Assembly: GCA_946894095.1 (NCBI GenBank)
Contig: OX335649.1
Location: 17,998,001 to 18,062,000 of the forward strand
Direction: 5' to 3'
Origin: Incurvaria masculella
Lineage: Eukaryota; Arthropoda; Insecta; Lepidoptera; Incurvariidae
DNA: 64,000 nucleotides
Part shown: positions 34,501 to 43,770 of the stretch, piece after piece
How the letters are laid out: the number at the start of each line of letters is the position of its first letter
Numbering within the stretch: the first letter of the stretch is position 1
Notes under the pieces: generated by a model
Seen by the model: the letters and a program-made list of their open reading frames with translations, nothing else
Told to the model about the DNA's origin: nothing
Databases searched by the model: none
Position numbers and translations under genes: made by a program

Positions 34501-37500
34501 CATGAGTACTGTCATATTTACAAAGGAACTTTAAAAGTGATACGAGCGATGGAAAGATTGTTCCTCAGCAGTGATACAAGTGATCTAGTTCATTGTGAGG
34601 CTGTATAGTTCACGAGCAATAGTGAGGTTTATAGTATTGGAAGCTAGAAATCAATGCCTATTAATATTTTATGTTTGTGAGTTTGTTAGTAATTATTTGG
34701 TTAAACCATAATGGTTAAACAGAATGCTGTTAACTTTTGGTATTATCGCCTCTAACCACCCCACCCACGCAACAATTGGTGTCAGAAGTGAGTTTAGAGA
34801 TGCCGATCACATGAAGAAAAGACTGAAAAAACTGGCTGCGTCCAATTCTCATTTATAAATAAAACCAGCTCTGAAGTAGACAATTACATACGACACTTAG
34901 ATGATGTAGTTAAGTTCCAAGTTTCGCATAAATTCTTAGGGTTAACACTAGACCGAAATCTCAGGTTCACCAATCATAAAGAAACAATATGCGACAAACT
35001 GAGTAGAACCTGCTACTGCCTCAGAATTTTAGCCCAGTCATGCGACGTCAACACTATAAAAAACGCATACTATGGGTATTTTTACTCAACAATGACATTT
35101 GGGCTGGAGTTCTGGGGTAGGATCGGAGAAGCTCAAAGAGTATTTCTTCTACAAAAACGAGCTGTGCGAATAATAAATCGTTCAGCCTGGGATGCACATT
35201 GTACACCCATATTCAAAGAGCTGAATATTCTGACGATGTACGATGCGTACGTTAAGAGAGTTGCGTTGTTTGCGAGATGTAGCAGGTCGGAGTTCAACAC
35301 ACGTGACCATACCTACCTCACCAGACACAAACACCTTCTCCAACTACCAAGCCATAGCACCACGGGGTTTCAAAAAAGCCTCAAATTTCAAGCCGCCAAT
35401 ATCTATAATAAGATACCTAACGAAATAAAAAAAGAAGAAAATGACAGACTATTTAAGAAAAACTTGCATGAATGGCTGCTCACAAAAACGTATGTATTAC
35501 GACCTGAAATACTTCATGTAAGTTTTACAAATATTCATTGAGTTTAATTATCTTCCATAAACATTACAACATTTTTGGCATCATTGTACTTTATATTTAT
35601 CTTTATTTCATTGATATCTTTAAATTTATATTAACAGGCTAAGGTTGCTCTACTCTGATTGTAATTGAAAAATTGTATGATGCTGTAACGATATTGTTTA
35701 TTTGTTAATTTAAATGATGCTCGTAATATGCATGCCATTTGACGAAGTGATAAAAAAGTGTACACTAAAAAATCGCTGAATAAAATCTTTGAATCTTTGA
35801 ATCTTTGAATCTTTGAAGGACGGCGTGAGGGCACGTAACCAAACAGCAGTCGATCCCACACCTGCAGAGAACTAGGTGGATTAAAGGACGTTAGAATGTG
35901 ATTGCAATCTAGCAGCGATGCCAGCACCTGCATTGGACTTAGTCGCATTACGAAATGTATGCAATAACAGGCCTGCAGTCAAGCGTAGCAGTTGTAAGAG
36001 CAGGCCTGCCATGAAGCAGAGCAGTTGCAAGAGCGGTTCCCGTCATAAAGAAGAGCAGCAACAATAATTGATGCATGCTATTAAGAGCTGCTGCTACAGC
36101 GAGTCGTGCAACTCGGAGCGAGTTAGAATCCACGTGGGCACACGTACCGTTATACTGATGCCGAGCCCCTGGTGCGGGTCGCGGTGCACGCGTACGACGC
36201 GCGGGCGGCCCACGCCTCGCGCGTCGGCCGGCGGCGGCGGCGCGCACGGCTTGCCGCTGCGGCACGCGCGCACCACCGTCTTGTGCCGCTGCAGCAGGAT
36301 CTCGGCCTCGAGCTGCCGCCACAGCGAGTCGCGCAGCTCGGAGCGCATCTCGCGCCCGAGCAGCTGCAGCTGCTGGATGCGCCCGGCGAGCTCCTTGTCC
36401 AGGTACTTAGCTGCCAGTCTGTCAGACGCAAAATAAAAAAAAATCGTAATGACAACGAGTAACTTTTTTATGATGGTCGGATGGTCTCAACCGTATTCTA
36501 TACGTTTGGATTGTGTAGTAATGGTGGGCAGCTGAGTGCAGATGGTATATAAAAAAACACGCGTTGGAGTGACAGCTTCCCCACACACAGCCTCCGCCGC
36601 AGAACTTGCCCATCGTAAATAGAACAAGCCACATAGAGGGTGACCAACCTGGCGCTGTAGAGGTCGGCGTGCAGCGCCAGCACGGTATCGCGCAGTGCGG
36701 CGTTCTCGCGCGCCAGCTGCGTCGCCTCGGCACGCGCGCGCGCCGCCTCGAGCGCGCCGCGCGGCAGCGCAGCGCCGCCGTTAGCCTCCTCGTACCCTGC
36801 AACTGTCCAATCTGGTGCTGTAGAGGTCGGCGTGCAGCACCGTATCGCGAAGTGCAGTATGCTCGCGCGGCAACTCCGCGGCAGCGCAGGCCCCTTCATA
36901 CCCTGCAACTGTCCACCCTGGCGCTATGGAGCAGCAAACCAACACAGTTTGATATCACAAGAATCTACCGAAACAAACTGATGTGAGTTCGTTGGCCCGG
37001 ACGTCGCGTCGGAGCGATGGACGATGGGCGCCACATGGACGCCATGTCTACCGATTCATCTCTTATCTTAATTTACAATTAAATCTTTGATAAAACTCTA
37101 CATTACTTATTTTGAAAATATGTAAATCGTAGGTATACACGGGTCTTCTGCATTGGCTGTCATTTTATCTGTCTAATCGCTCCCAAGCATCGACTCTAAA
37201 AGGTTACAACTACTCCTTGTTTGTCCATATCACATGTGGTGTTCCCCAGGGTTCTTACCTTGGACTGGTTATGATTTAAATTATTTAAACTATTCAAGTT
37301 TGCCAGGACATCTGTCCGGACAACCTATATGATTATTACAATTAAAATCAACATCAATAAATGTTGAAATAATTCTTTCTCTCGCAAATTTACTACTAAG
37401 TAGGTACTTTCTTCATTCTAATAATAATAATAAAATTATTACACCTTTTAACAATGGTTACAATAGGTGGGCTTAATACCGAAGGGTTTTTTTTTACAAT

Positions 37501-38014
37501 TATCATTCTAGCCATATCACTAAAAACTATTTATGTCAATGATTATAACAGGAAATATGAATGAGAGAATTGACGTAGGTGCATACTTTTCATTCAGGTG
37601 CATACTTCAAAAAGATTATAACCTACATTTAGAACAATCAGCTTAATTTTTTTTTTCTGCTCTTTGTTATTTTCGGTTAGTGAAAATAGCAAATTGTATT
37701 TACTCTACTAGGTTACGGAATCGTTCGGAAACCATCTAAACTGTAGGCACATAGTTAGGTCCCATTTCCTATATTCCAGGATGAAAACTGCAAGGAAAAC
37801 TACCGCAAGGAAGGAATGTCAGTGTTCTCAATCAAGTTCAACGTAGGCGTGCTCAAATAAAGATATGGTACAGAACTGACACGTGCACAGCTCCGCCAGA
37901 AATGCGGTGCGATGGGCTAATCCCTAATGACTAGTTGGTAGGGCTGCCTGCCCGGACATGCTCACCAGCAGCTCGCGCTTCCACCAGCTCCGCGCGCATG
38001 TCAACCAGCTCCGC
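22414..38014 (-). CDS. GOPC: GOPC (Golgi PDZ and coiled-coil protein), C-terminal nine exons
   Basis: Exons in transcript order: 37966-38014, 36649-36796, 36148-36418, 33840-33965, 33088-33206, 31962-32057, 29782-30021, 28726-28998, 22414-22561. All phases agree; 489 codons plus TAA. The coiled coil ([20 protein letters not shown], then [13 protein letters not shown]) and the [10 protein letters not shown] segment closely follow vertebrate GOPC. A single PDZ domain follows, spread over three exons: GLGISIT carboxylate loop, HGVPILISE and [10 protein letters not shown] strands, HKEAV helix with the class I His. GOPC/PIST binds golgin-160, Rab/syntaxin-6 partners and channel C-termini such as CFTR at the trans-Golgi. 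The tail is long, proline- and alanine-rich, and ends in T-P-V. The amino-terminal exons are not in the recognised sequence. Confidence 0.93.
22562..26097. other. Last GOPC intron, first part
   Basis: AT-rich sequence with only short chance ORFs. A small GC-rich patch at 23329-23375 has no splice-supported frame. No repeat family found elsewhere in the window was recognised here. Confidence 0.4.
26098..26441 (-). mobile_element. SINE with tRNA-like head (minus)
   Basis: T run at 26098-26106 (A tail), shared body, and head with GTAGCCTAGTGGCGCGGGG and a B-box-like GGGTTCAAATG. Internally shortened. Confidence 0.75.
26442..28212. other. Last GOPC intron, second part
   Basis: AT-rich; no exon or named repeat seen. 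27100-27380 has short inverted stretches (CGAGTAGGGGTC and GACCCCTACTCG-like) of unknown origin. Confidence 0.35.
28213..28584 (-). mobile_element. SINE with 5S rRNA-like head (minus)
   Basis: T run at 28213-28222, then the same body as the tRNA-headed copies. The 5' end (reversed) reads CTGAAGTTAAGCAACGCTGG, TCTTGGATGGGTGACC, the internal control region of 5S rRNA. So the body carries a 5S-derived promoter head in this copy. It ends about 140 bp left of a GOPC exon. Confidence 0.85.
28726..28998 (-). CDS. GOPC: GOPC exon, basic/acidic tail
   Basis: Acceptor CGTGTAG|GTACC, 273 nt, donor AACAG|GTTCTT, phase 2-2. Contains [30 protein letters not shown] and a poly-Ala run. Assigned to GOPC by phase continuity. 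Confidence 0.7.
28999..29781. other. GOPC intron
   Basis: AT-rich. 29380-29520 carries a GC-rich block with GCTCGAAACGTCGG that recalls the 3' region of Penelope-like elements; only weakly supported. Confidence 0.35.
29782..30021 (-). CDS. GOPC: GOPC exon, Pro/Ala-rich tail
   Basis: Acceptor GTCTACAG|AGCG, 240 nt, donor CGGCAG|GTACTA, phase 2-2. [20 protein letters not shown] then [20 protein letters not shown]: low complexity, probably disordered. Linked to GOPC by phase and order rather than homology. Confidence 0.75.
30176..31454 (+). mobile_element. Apparently complete mariner transposon
   Basis: Inverted ends GGTCGGGGAAAAAGTCTTTT and, reversed, GGTTGGGGAAAAAGTTTCTT, about 26 bp with few mismatches, flanked by TA (30174-30175 left, 31456-31457 right). 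Encloses one intact transposase. It sits in a GOPC intron, opposite to the gene. Confidence 0.9.
30355..31380 (+). CDS. Mariner transposase, DD34D
   Basis: 341 codons, near the usual ~345, with no stop or frameshift. Helix-turn-helix DNA-binding half (residues ~1-115: [31 protein letters not shown]) and the [10 protein letters not shown] linker. Catalytic Asp 153 (TGDEKWI), Asp 245 ([10 protein letters not shown]) and Asp 280 ([13 protein letters not shown]), the last two separated by 34 residues. The enzyme cuts and pastes its element at TA sites. The sequence is nearer to the mellifera/cecropia types than to Himar-like irritans types, judged from memory. The stop is followed by AATAAA-like sequence before the TIR. 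Confidence 0.95.
   Translation: MSESNEEIRYILKLYYKNGKNATQAAKKICDVYGPSAVSVRVAQIWFKRFQSGNFDVKDARRSGRPITDKMDAIFEKVEQDRHISSYDVAEELGIDHKTVLAHLKKTGYTKKLDIWVPHELTERNLMNRVLICDSLLRRNETEPFLKKLITGDEKWITYDQNVRKRSWSKAGQASQTVAKPGLTRKKVMLCVLWDWKGIIHYELLPPGRTIDSELYCEQLMRLNQEVERKRPELINRRGVVFHHDNARPHTSLATQQKLREFGWEVLMHPPYSPDLAPSDFHLFRSLQNSLGSVRLTSREDCQSHLSRYIDQKSQYFYSNGIMSLPTRWQKVIEQNGTYIL
31962..32057 (-). CDS. GOPC: GOPC exon, post-PDZ acidic
   Basis: Acceptor CTTGCAG|GTTCC, 96 nt ([19 protein letters not shown] to TPDYN), donor AACCG|GTGAGC, phase 2-2. Parallels the HRYRLYLDELEGGG region of vertebrate GOPC. Confidence 0.9.
32100..32500 (+). mobile_element. SINE, nearly full length
   Basis: Degenerate head, then CATGCACCACTGTCTTTCTC, the complete body (GGTAGGGTTTAAGCCCGCCC, GTCGAAGCGGCAATG) and an A tail. 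Same family and length as 41837-42245. Confidence 0.85.
32501..33057. other. GOPC intron with LINE-like tail
   Basis: 32640-32960 contains GGAATGCACTTCCTGG and TTCAAGGCACATGGGCGTCGT, blocks like the 3' end of the element at 38090-38345. Likely an old LINE remnant; not further resolved. Confidence 0.4.
33058..33610 (-). repeat. Three-copy tandem duplication around a GOPC exon
   Basis: Unit about 180 bp including flanking intron (AAAGGAAATGC and CACAGTCTGTAC blocks recur). Exon copies: 33088-33206, 33270-33378, 33441-33557. Copy 2 has lost its donor (AAAGGACACC), gained TAA and lost codons. Copy 3 keeps an open frame ([20 protein letters not shown]) and a GT donor (TACTG|GTTACT), but its acceptor (AATAG|CATG) is one base short and would shift the frame. 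Confidence 0.85.
33088..33206 (-). CDS. GOPC: GOPC exon, PDZ end
   Basis: Acceptor GTGCACAG|GCA, 119 nt ([36 protein letters not shown]), donor TACAG|GTCACC, phase 2 out. Provides the PDZ alpha-B helix with its class I His. First of three tandem copies and the only one with both splice sites in frame. Confidence 0.9.
33840..33965 (-). CDS. GOPC: GOPC exon, PDZ core
   Basis: Acceptor TTTTGCAG|GGC, 42 codons ([37 protein letters not shown]), donor ACACAG|GTACCA. Phase 0 both sides. Close to the vertebrate PDZ sequence. Confidence 0.95.
33966..34860. other. GOPC intron
   Basis: AT-rich, no exon recognised. It leads into the LINE fragment at 34861. Confidence 0.4.
34861..35541 (+). CDS. Non-LTR reverse transcriptase, C-terminal fragment
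   Basis: Open frame of about 227 codons beginning after a stop. [17 protein letters not shown] is the conserved post-catalytic RT motif; [13 protein letters not shown] and [16 protein letters not shown] follow, then the usual C-terminal tail ([10 protein letters not shown]). The catalytic core is missing by 5' truncation. CR1/Jockey-like; frame intact over this part. Confidence 0.85.
   Translation, partial: KTSSEVDNYIRHLDDVVKFQVSHKFLGLTLDRNLRFTNHKETICDKLSRTCYCLRILAQSCDVNTIKNAYYGYFYSTMTFGLEFWGRIGEAQRVFLLQKRAVRIINRSAWDAHCTPIFKELNILTMYDAYVKRVALFARCSRSEFNTRDHTYLTRHKHLLQLPSHSTTGFQKSLKFQAANIYNKIPNEIKKEENDRLFKKNLHEWLLTKTYVLRPEILHVSFTNIH
34861..35818 (+). mobile_element. 5'-truncated LINE with 8-bp tandem tail
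   Basis: Ends not in poly(A) but in about four AATCTTTG units (35787-35818), a microsatellite tail of the kind some LINE clades carry. Confidence 0.8.
36148..36418 (-). CDS. GOPC: GOPC exon, coiled-coil end and PDZ start
   Basis: Acceptor TCTGACAG|ACTGG, 271 nt, donor ATAACG|GTACGT, phase 0 out. Holds [35 protein letters not shown] and ends in the PDZ loop GLGISIT. Confidence 0.95.
36649..36796 (-). CDS. GOPC: GOPC exon, coiled coil
   Basis: Acceptor AGTTGCAG|GGTACG, 148 nt, donor GCCAG|GTTGGT, phase 2 out. Encodes an alanine-rich helix ending [19 protein letters not shown]. Confidence 0.9.
36797..36910 (-). pseudogene. Truncated duplicate of the GOPC coiled-coil exon
   Basis: Directly upstream of the real exon lies a shortened copy: same acceptor block (AGTTGCAGGGTATGAAG), the middle deleted in frame, then [14 protein letters not shown]. 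Its donor reads CACCAG|ATTGG instead of GCCAG|GTTGG, so it lacks GT and should not be spliced as an exon. Confidence 0.8.
37015..37965. other. GOPC intron with decayed LINE and SINE
   Basis: 37141-37275 (+) reads [15 protein letters not shown] and [11 protein letters not shown], the RT motif GVPQGSxLGP of a dead LINE. 37725-37860 holds a degenerate SINE body. The rest is unremarkable. Confidence 0.55.
37966..38014 (-). CDS. GOPC: GOPC exon, coiled-coil start
   Basis: Acceptor GTCCTCAG|GCG, 49 nt encoding [16 protein letters not shown], donor GCTG|GTGAGC, phase 1 out. Corresponds to the LVDLKSELTETQ region of vertebrate GOPC. Confidence 0.85.
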
Positions 38015-38089
38015 CTGAGGACAAGCAAACATATATTCATTAGTAACTCACGTCGACATTCCCAAAATAAGAACCCACCGATCCTCTAG

Positions 38090-38345
38090 ATATTTTATCT
38101 ATAGGGTCGGTAACCAATGGAATCGACTCCCTGCCGAGTCCTCAAAGTATTTTCCTCAAAGTACAACCTGGGGTCTTTCAAATATGGTGTGAAGAAGCAC
38201 CTGGCCGGCCGGCATGGTTTTCGCAGCCCCTGTGAAAGTCCGAAAGCCCATGGGCGCCGTCGGGCGCCTTTTTTGTGAGGCCCTGGCGTGCGCCATATGC
38301 CGCACTTAACATAAAAAAAACGAGCGACCCACCCCGGCTTCGCAC
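38090..38345 (-). mobile_element. LINE 3'-end-like fragment
   Basis: GACTCCCTGCCGAGTCCTCA and CACCTGGCCGGCCGGCATGG resemble the common 3' end of a moth LINE-like repeat. It includes CCCCGGCTTCGCACGCG, a block found again at 48555. The orientation and class are uncertain. Confidence 0.35.
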
Positions 38346-39439
38346 GCGAAGCACTCATTTTCTATAGCCAGATGACTTCTGGTGGATGGATGGGGGCGGC
38401 CATGTGATTTAAAACTGACATATGCCGCAGAATAACGCAATCCGTTTTCTCATCCCATAGTAGTGCACAAAGCCGAAGAGAAGATGAGAAATAAGATGAG
38501 AAATGAGAAGTGTTATTTGTTCGCGAATAACTAAAATCTGTCGATCCGATCGCTGTCGAACTTCATAGGATTCCCCGCTGACTCGGTCGATATCGAACGA
38601 ACAAAAGCCAGACGGGCAAAATAACAAGATAACGATAATCTATATTTTAAGAAACAATATGTTGGAAAAACTTATACAAATGTAAACAAACACGCCACAA
38701 ATCTAAGATTTACGAGAGATGCAAACATGACTACTTATTGGTGCAAATTAAGCGCCAATCTGAAAGAATTCCTGATAAATAACCCCTTTTATAGTTTAGT
38801 AGATTTTTTTAAATTAAGTTAATTATTTTATTGTCAATAAATTAATATTTTTTATTTGTATAATGTTTAAAAACAATATGATGAAACCGTGTAATTTGTA
38901 ATTTCGTGATTGTAATGTTTGTATAATGGTGCCATTGCAATGCCCTAATGTTATTTTATTTTATGTACATGTATGTGTGAGATTTTAGTATGTTATATAT
39001 ATATACCTATCGGTCTAAAAATACAATAATTAAATAATTAAAAATTAACGATAAGACTACGTGACCACGCAAAGCGCAGGCCCATTCCGCTTCACACACG
39101 GCCCCCATTACTTACCGAATCGCGACCCAATCAATATCCCGATCGTAAACTCGGATTAAACGATCCGAACGGACAAACGGACCAGATGCCTCTCAATAAA
39201 TCACTTGACCTTCGACACGACACGTCGCGCGTCACGCCGGCGGGACCCTCCCTCGTCACCTAACGAAAAGTGATTTGTGCACTGCGACATCTCTAGAAAT
39301 TATGTCCTGCCCTGATTTCTATTGTGAAGGGCCCTCTCTCTGTGCTACGCGACTTCAGGGAATTGATTGAAGACGAATTTATTTGGATTTATTGGGATGA
39401 GGTCATTGCGCGTGACAGTTTAGTTTGTTTGCCCACTTC
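38346..39439. other. No gene seen
   Basis: AT-rich DNA right of the last GOPC exon recognised; possible GOPC intron. Nothing recognised except TA microsatellite near 38993-39007. Confidence 0.35.
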
Positions 39440-39751
39440 ATACGGAGCCCTATTACTAAGCCTCCGCTGTCCGTCCGACCGTCCGTCCGTCCGTCCATCC
39501 GTCCGTCCGTCTGTCCGTCCATCAGTCCGTCCGTCTGTCACAGGGCTGTATCTCATGAACCGTAATAGGTAGGCAGCTGAAATTTTCACAGAGTGTGTAT
39601 TTATTTTGCCGCTATAACAACAAATAGGTAAAATAATAAAAAATAATAATGAAATGGGGCCCCCATACAAAAAACTTGATTTTTTTGTAAATCTTGGACG
39701 ATGGTTCGGAACCCTTCGTGTGCGAGTCTAACTCGCACTTGGCCGGTTTTT
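39440..39751 (-). mobile_element. Common moth non-autonomous repeat
   Basis: Reversed, it begins CCGGCCAAGTGCGAGTTAGA and ends in the GGGCTCCG block. It shares CAGGGCTGTATCTCATGAAC and the AACCCTTCGTGTGCGAGT block with 41599-41836 and 62401-62628. Contains an expanded (GTCC)n stretch at 39466-39536. Confidence 0.7.
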
Positions 39752-40030
39752 GTTGATAACTACAAAAAACAATGTATGGGGAGGAAGCACTATGTTGCCC
39801 TGAAAACTAACGAAGAACAAAAGATGTTCAGGTTCGTGTACATAATCACCCCATTTCTGCTGACTACTGATTGCTGTTATACACCTTGCGAAGCCACCGG
39901 GCACCACACCAGCGGGTTAAAGCACTAGTTAGTGCAAAGTTACTGAGCTTATTTAAATTATTTACTTTTGAAGACTCCCGGTTGAAATTATGAGGGAAAA
40001 TTACTGTCGGCAGACAGTCTTCTGAGTGTT

Positions 40031-40373
40031 CAGTCTGAGTTCTCACCTAAATTGGCGTTTACGGCAAACCGATCGACTGGCGTTTTCAAATGTATGGAGA
40101 AATTGAAGAGCGCGCGCAGTGGGCGTTAAGCGAACTAACATTTGCGAGTCCGAGTTTGATTTGACAGCTTACTCAACGTTGCCGTAAATACGTCGATTTT
40201 GCCGTTACGTCGACTCAGCGTTTTAATACAAATCGGAAGTCCGAGTTTGACTTTGACAGCTTAAAAAAGTAAAACCTAAGTAAAAATATCTAGGAAAAAC
40301 TTGTATGGAGTTTGACGTTTTTACGGAACTTTGAAGTTACTTAAACGCCAATTTAGGTGAGAACTGAGACTAC
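40031..40373. mobile_element. TIR MITE family A, copy 1
   Basis: Ends GTCTGAGTTCTCACCTAAAT TGGCG and its reverse complement. About 340 bp, with the internal block AGCGCGCGCAGTGGGCGTTA. Other copies: 46765, 47119, 47974, 63402. Confidence 0.85.
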
Positions 40374-40694
40374 CGGCTCAAGACATAGGCTAGACGAAAA
40401 TTAAAGTCGAAGGGAGTGAACGTTCCAAACGTTCAAATAATTCAACCAGACATCAGTCCAAAGCGACATTGACCCGAGCGGAGCCGGCTCAGATAGAGGA
40501 AGTTTAAAAAAATCAAACGGATAAAATCTCTCTAATAAATATCGGCATTCAATTTTGAGGAGACCGTAATATCTAATAACTAGGACATGGGAACAGTAGT
40601 AAATAGGCATTACATTGTTTAAAAAATCAATTAATAAAAAACACTTAAGTAACTATACTTTTTCGTACTAAGCGGTACGTACGTCGCTTATTCC

Positions 40695-40950
40695 AAGGAA
40701 TGTGACATGTATGTATGGATAATCGACCGTTATGCAAGGGCACATTAATTTAAGAAAGGAGAATTCCAAATTATGATTATACAGCCGGTGGCGAAATTGG
40801 TAGACGCAATACCCGCGAATGGTATGTTTTGCTGGTTCGGGTCCAGCCTTGCAGTATATTCGTAAAGTAGTACTTTTTACTGGGCTCTTTCTTAAATTAA
40901 TGTGTCCTTGCTTCACGGTCGATTATACATACATACATGTCACATTCCTT
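40695..40950. mobile_element. Foldback element with tRNA-like loop
   Basis: 64-bp arms (40695-40758, 40887-40950) match as inverted repeats with only a few mismatches: AAGGAATGTGACATGTATGT and ACACATTAATTTAAGAAAG. The 128-bp loop carries the tRNA-like sequence at 40784-40855. No protein. No clear target duplication. Confidence 0.85.
40784..40855 (+). ncRNA. Bacterial-type tRNA-Leu-like sequence (probably pseudo)
   Basis: GGTGGCGAAATTGGTAGACG is the D-arm signature of bacterial or plastid tRNA-Leu. A T arm follows: GCTGG, loop TTCGGGT, CCAGC, perfectly paired. An anticodon stem ATACC/GGTAT closes a 7-base loop CGCGAAT, which lacks U33. Pol III A- and B-box consensus are both met. The acceptor stem does not pair and the long variable arm expected of Leu is missing, so it is not a working tRNA as read. 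Short T run follows at about 40872. Confidence 0.4.
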
Positions 40951-41598
40951 AAAAAAACAATTATTGCAAAATTATAGTAAAACCCAATTAAAAAGAAGTA
41001 TGTAGAAAAAAATATGTATTAAAGTTACGATTGACTCTCGTAGATGAATAAAGTTCCGACTAAAGCTTAGGTGAAGAGATCAAATAGCTGGAACTTCTTT
41101 CGCTGGGATCACGAAATAAACCGACATGAAAATCAGAATGTCGCGAATTCGCCCAGAGCGCCTGCCCCATACTCGCTCAGGCTAGTAAAAATATGACCTC
41201 AATCCAACAAATCTCCCGATTTATCATAGCTGCAACATCCAATGGTTCTGCATCAGATAGAAATAGATGTGCAACGCGTCCTAGAACGAGGCGTGGATGA
41301 GACAAACGGAACCAGAATACAGTCCGGCAGCAGTGGGCGTTGAAGCAGTCAGCATCATTATTAATCTATTCTCTGTATGCATTTTTAACTTTTTCTTTTG
41401 ATATTCAGTGAACTTACTAACGAAAGTTTATTGTACGTACAGCACGCGTAAGTTACAATATTTTAAAGTCCTCGACAATTGTCTTGTTCCATCTCTGTAA
41501 AGCCGGCATAGTTTTCGCACCATATTAGAAGACCCATGGGCTTTCGTACTTTGATTACAAACCGCGATGATGGCATAACAGCATGGAGGTGATAAAGA

Positions 41599-42272
41599 AA
41601 AACCGGCCAAGTGCGAGTCGGACTCGCACACGAAGGGTTCCGTACCTTTGTACAAAAAAAGACAGGTATATTGTATGTCCTTTTATTTGTATTATTTTTA
41701 AATTATGCCTAATTTTTGTTATGGCGGCAAAATAAATACACACTCTGTGAAATTTTCAGCTGCCTACCTATTTCGGTAGATACAGCCCTGTGAAAGACGG
41801 ACGGACGGACAGCGAAGGCTTAGTAATAGGGTTCCGTTTTTTTTTTTTTTTTATGCGACCTGACATGGATGGCTAATACCACACAACTACCGTTATGATA
41901 TTAGCCTAATACACCACATTCCCGAAGGAATTAGGTGCCATGCCAGGACCTTCCCTTTATGAGCACGGCTACATTGAACTGGATGGAAAACACGGACAAT
42001 TTTTCATTGCCGCTTCGACCATCTTTTCATCCAATGCGATGGTACCAACCCGGGCGGGCTTAAACCCTACCACCTAGTAGGGGAAGGGGACCTACAGTTT
42101 TACATGGATTCCGAACCATGGAGCAGCTCGCATTCGTGACGAAATGCACTTATCGAACTCGGAAAGAGAAAGACAGTGGTGCAAGTTGGTATTGAACCCG
42201 GGCCTCTGGTACGCTAGGCCAGTCCCCGCGCCACTAGGCTACGAGATGGGATGGGGTACGGAACCCTAAAAA
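41599..42272 (+). mobile_element. Common moth repeat interrupted by a SINE
   Basis: 41599-41836 begins GAAAAACCGGCCAAGTGCG and reaches GGGTTCCG. The SINE 41837-42245 follows; the far end (GGGGTACGGAACCCTAAA) resumes at about 42250. The two outer parts together match the family at 62401-62628. Confidence 0.75.
41837..42245 (-). mobile_element. SINE, full length, tRNA-like head (minus)
   Basis: Best copy of the family: A tail (T run 41837-41852), body of about 300 bp, head with GTAGCCTAGTGGCGCGGGGA (A box) and CCCGGGTTCAATACC (B box). Inserted in another repeat. Confidence 0.9.
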
Positions 42273-42968
42273 ATGCAGCCAGAACGCTAAGCGAAAACGA
42301 AAATATAGCGCGGGGAGGGGGCGATGCGAAGCGGTCTTGCTCTAAGGAAGCGGTGGATCGACGGCCGAGGGCGCATTTTACCGGGCTCCGCTCGGGTGAT
42401 TCTCCAAAACGAAATTGACCCGAGAGGAGCCGGTAACCTCAGCTATACCATCACAGAGCATTCTCTGTTCAGTTTGTGCTCTGTGTATACCATATACAAT
42501 GCGATTCAAATAAGAATAGGATAGGATCACCGCCATTTTGAATGTCAAACTGCTGAAACCCTCACTTCACTTCAGAAACTTCAGGACTTTGCAGCGGTGT
42601 TGCCGCGAATTCGAGTGAAGTTAGTCACAAGCTCCGTCCTGTTTTTATTTGAATCGCGTTGTACGTGTTCTGCATGCCGTTGTCCCACTGATCGCTCCTT
42701 CCTACCGAGCCCCCGGGCCAGCGTCCGCTTCCTCATTGGGCGCACGAGTGGCGCACGCGCACCCAGGAATGGCCAAAATTGGGTCGACAGCTCAAGTGGA
42801 CGCGGGCCCGGAAGCCATCTCCGCCTGTGGTCCGCTCGGCTCAAATAGGCCTCGCTACATATTCACAGCTAATACATGGAACATTTAGATATGAACGCAC
42901 CGATTTCGCTCATCAAGAACAAATGCGGGGCATTTAAACAATGTATCAATTGGAGCAGTTTGTATTCG
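42273..42968. other. No gene seen; GC-rich patch
   Basis: 42360-42450 has GGGCTCCGCTCGGGT and CCCGAGAGGAGCCGG, ends typical of a repeat also seen near 40470, 60155 and 62825. 42640-42850 is GC-rich with open frames on both strands but no homology I recognise. Confidence 0.35.
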
Positions 42969-43211
42969 TGGTTTTTTTTTTAATAGGACATGGATAACCA
43001 ATGCTAACACACCACACGAAAACTATGTGCCATGCATGATAAACCATTTCTTATATTGGACTTTCATCGCCGCTTTGTTCGATTGTTCAATGCACCCTTG
43101 ATTCAAAACGATGGTACCATACAGTATTAATCTGGTAGTAAGCAAGCCTACATTTTCACGTGTAATCCGAACCACGAATGACTAATCCCTTAGTCGGCTC
43201 TTACCCTTAAC
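42969..43211 (-). mobile_element. Degenerate SINE copy (minus)
   Basis: T run at 42973-42981, then GACATGGATAACCAAT, CATCGCCGCTTTG and ACGATGGTACCAT blocks of the same family. Old. Confidence 0.6.
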
Positions 43212-43770
43212 GACATGGACCCAATTGAACTATTTTTACGTGCCGGCACCCACACGGCACAAAAAAAACGGCACGCATTCCATGGAAATTGATCCAAACC
43301 CTCGCATTCGTAATTGATTTCCGCTGTCTCATTTTCAACTAATTTTGCTATAACCGGCAGCAACCTCCGCGAAAATAAGTAAACGGGTTTATGGTTAAAT
43401 GTTACTGTCCGAATACACCCTAGCTAGACACATCATGGTCGCTGACCAGAGAATAAATACGATTGTAATCTACTTAAGTATGTTAAGTGAGTCGGCGTGA
43501 CAAGGGCTTTCGGGGTACAGACAAATATTCGATTGTTGCCAAGGGTCCACTCACATCAACCACATGAACAACGAGCCATATTTCTTCCAACGTTTACAGC
43601 CAGGAAATACCTCATCTAGGTCTGAGAATTTGCCCCGCATTTGTATTCGGACCGCACCCAACAACACCAGTTAGGAGAACACGCCTTCGAGTCGCCGCCA
43701 TGCGGTCTGCCTGGTTTGTTCGCGCACTGTGTGCGCGTTGCGAGCAGCGAGCATGCAAGGTAGTATTCCG

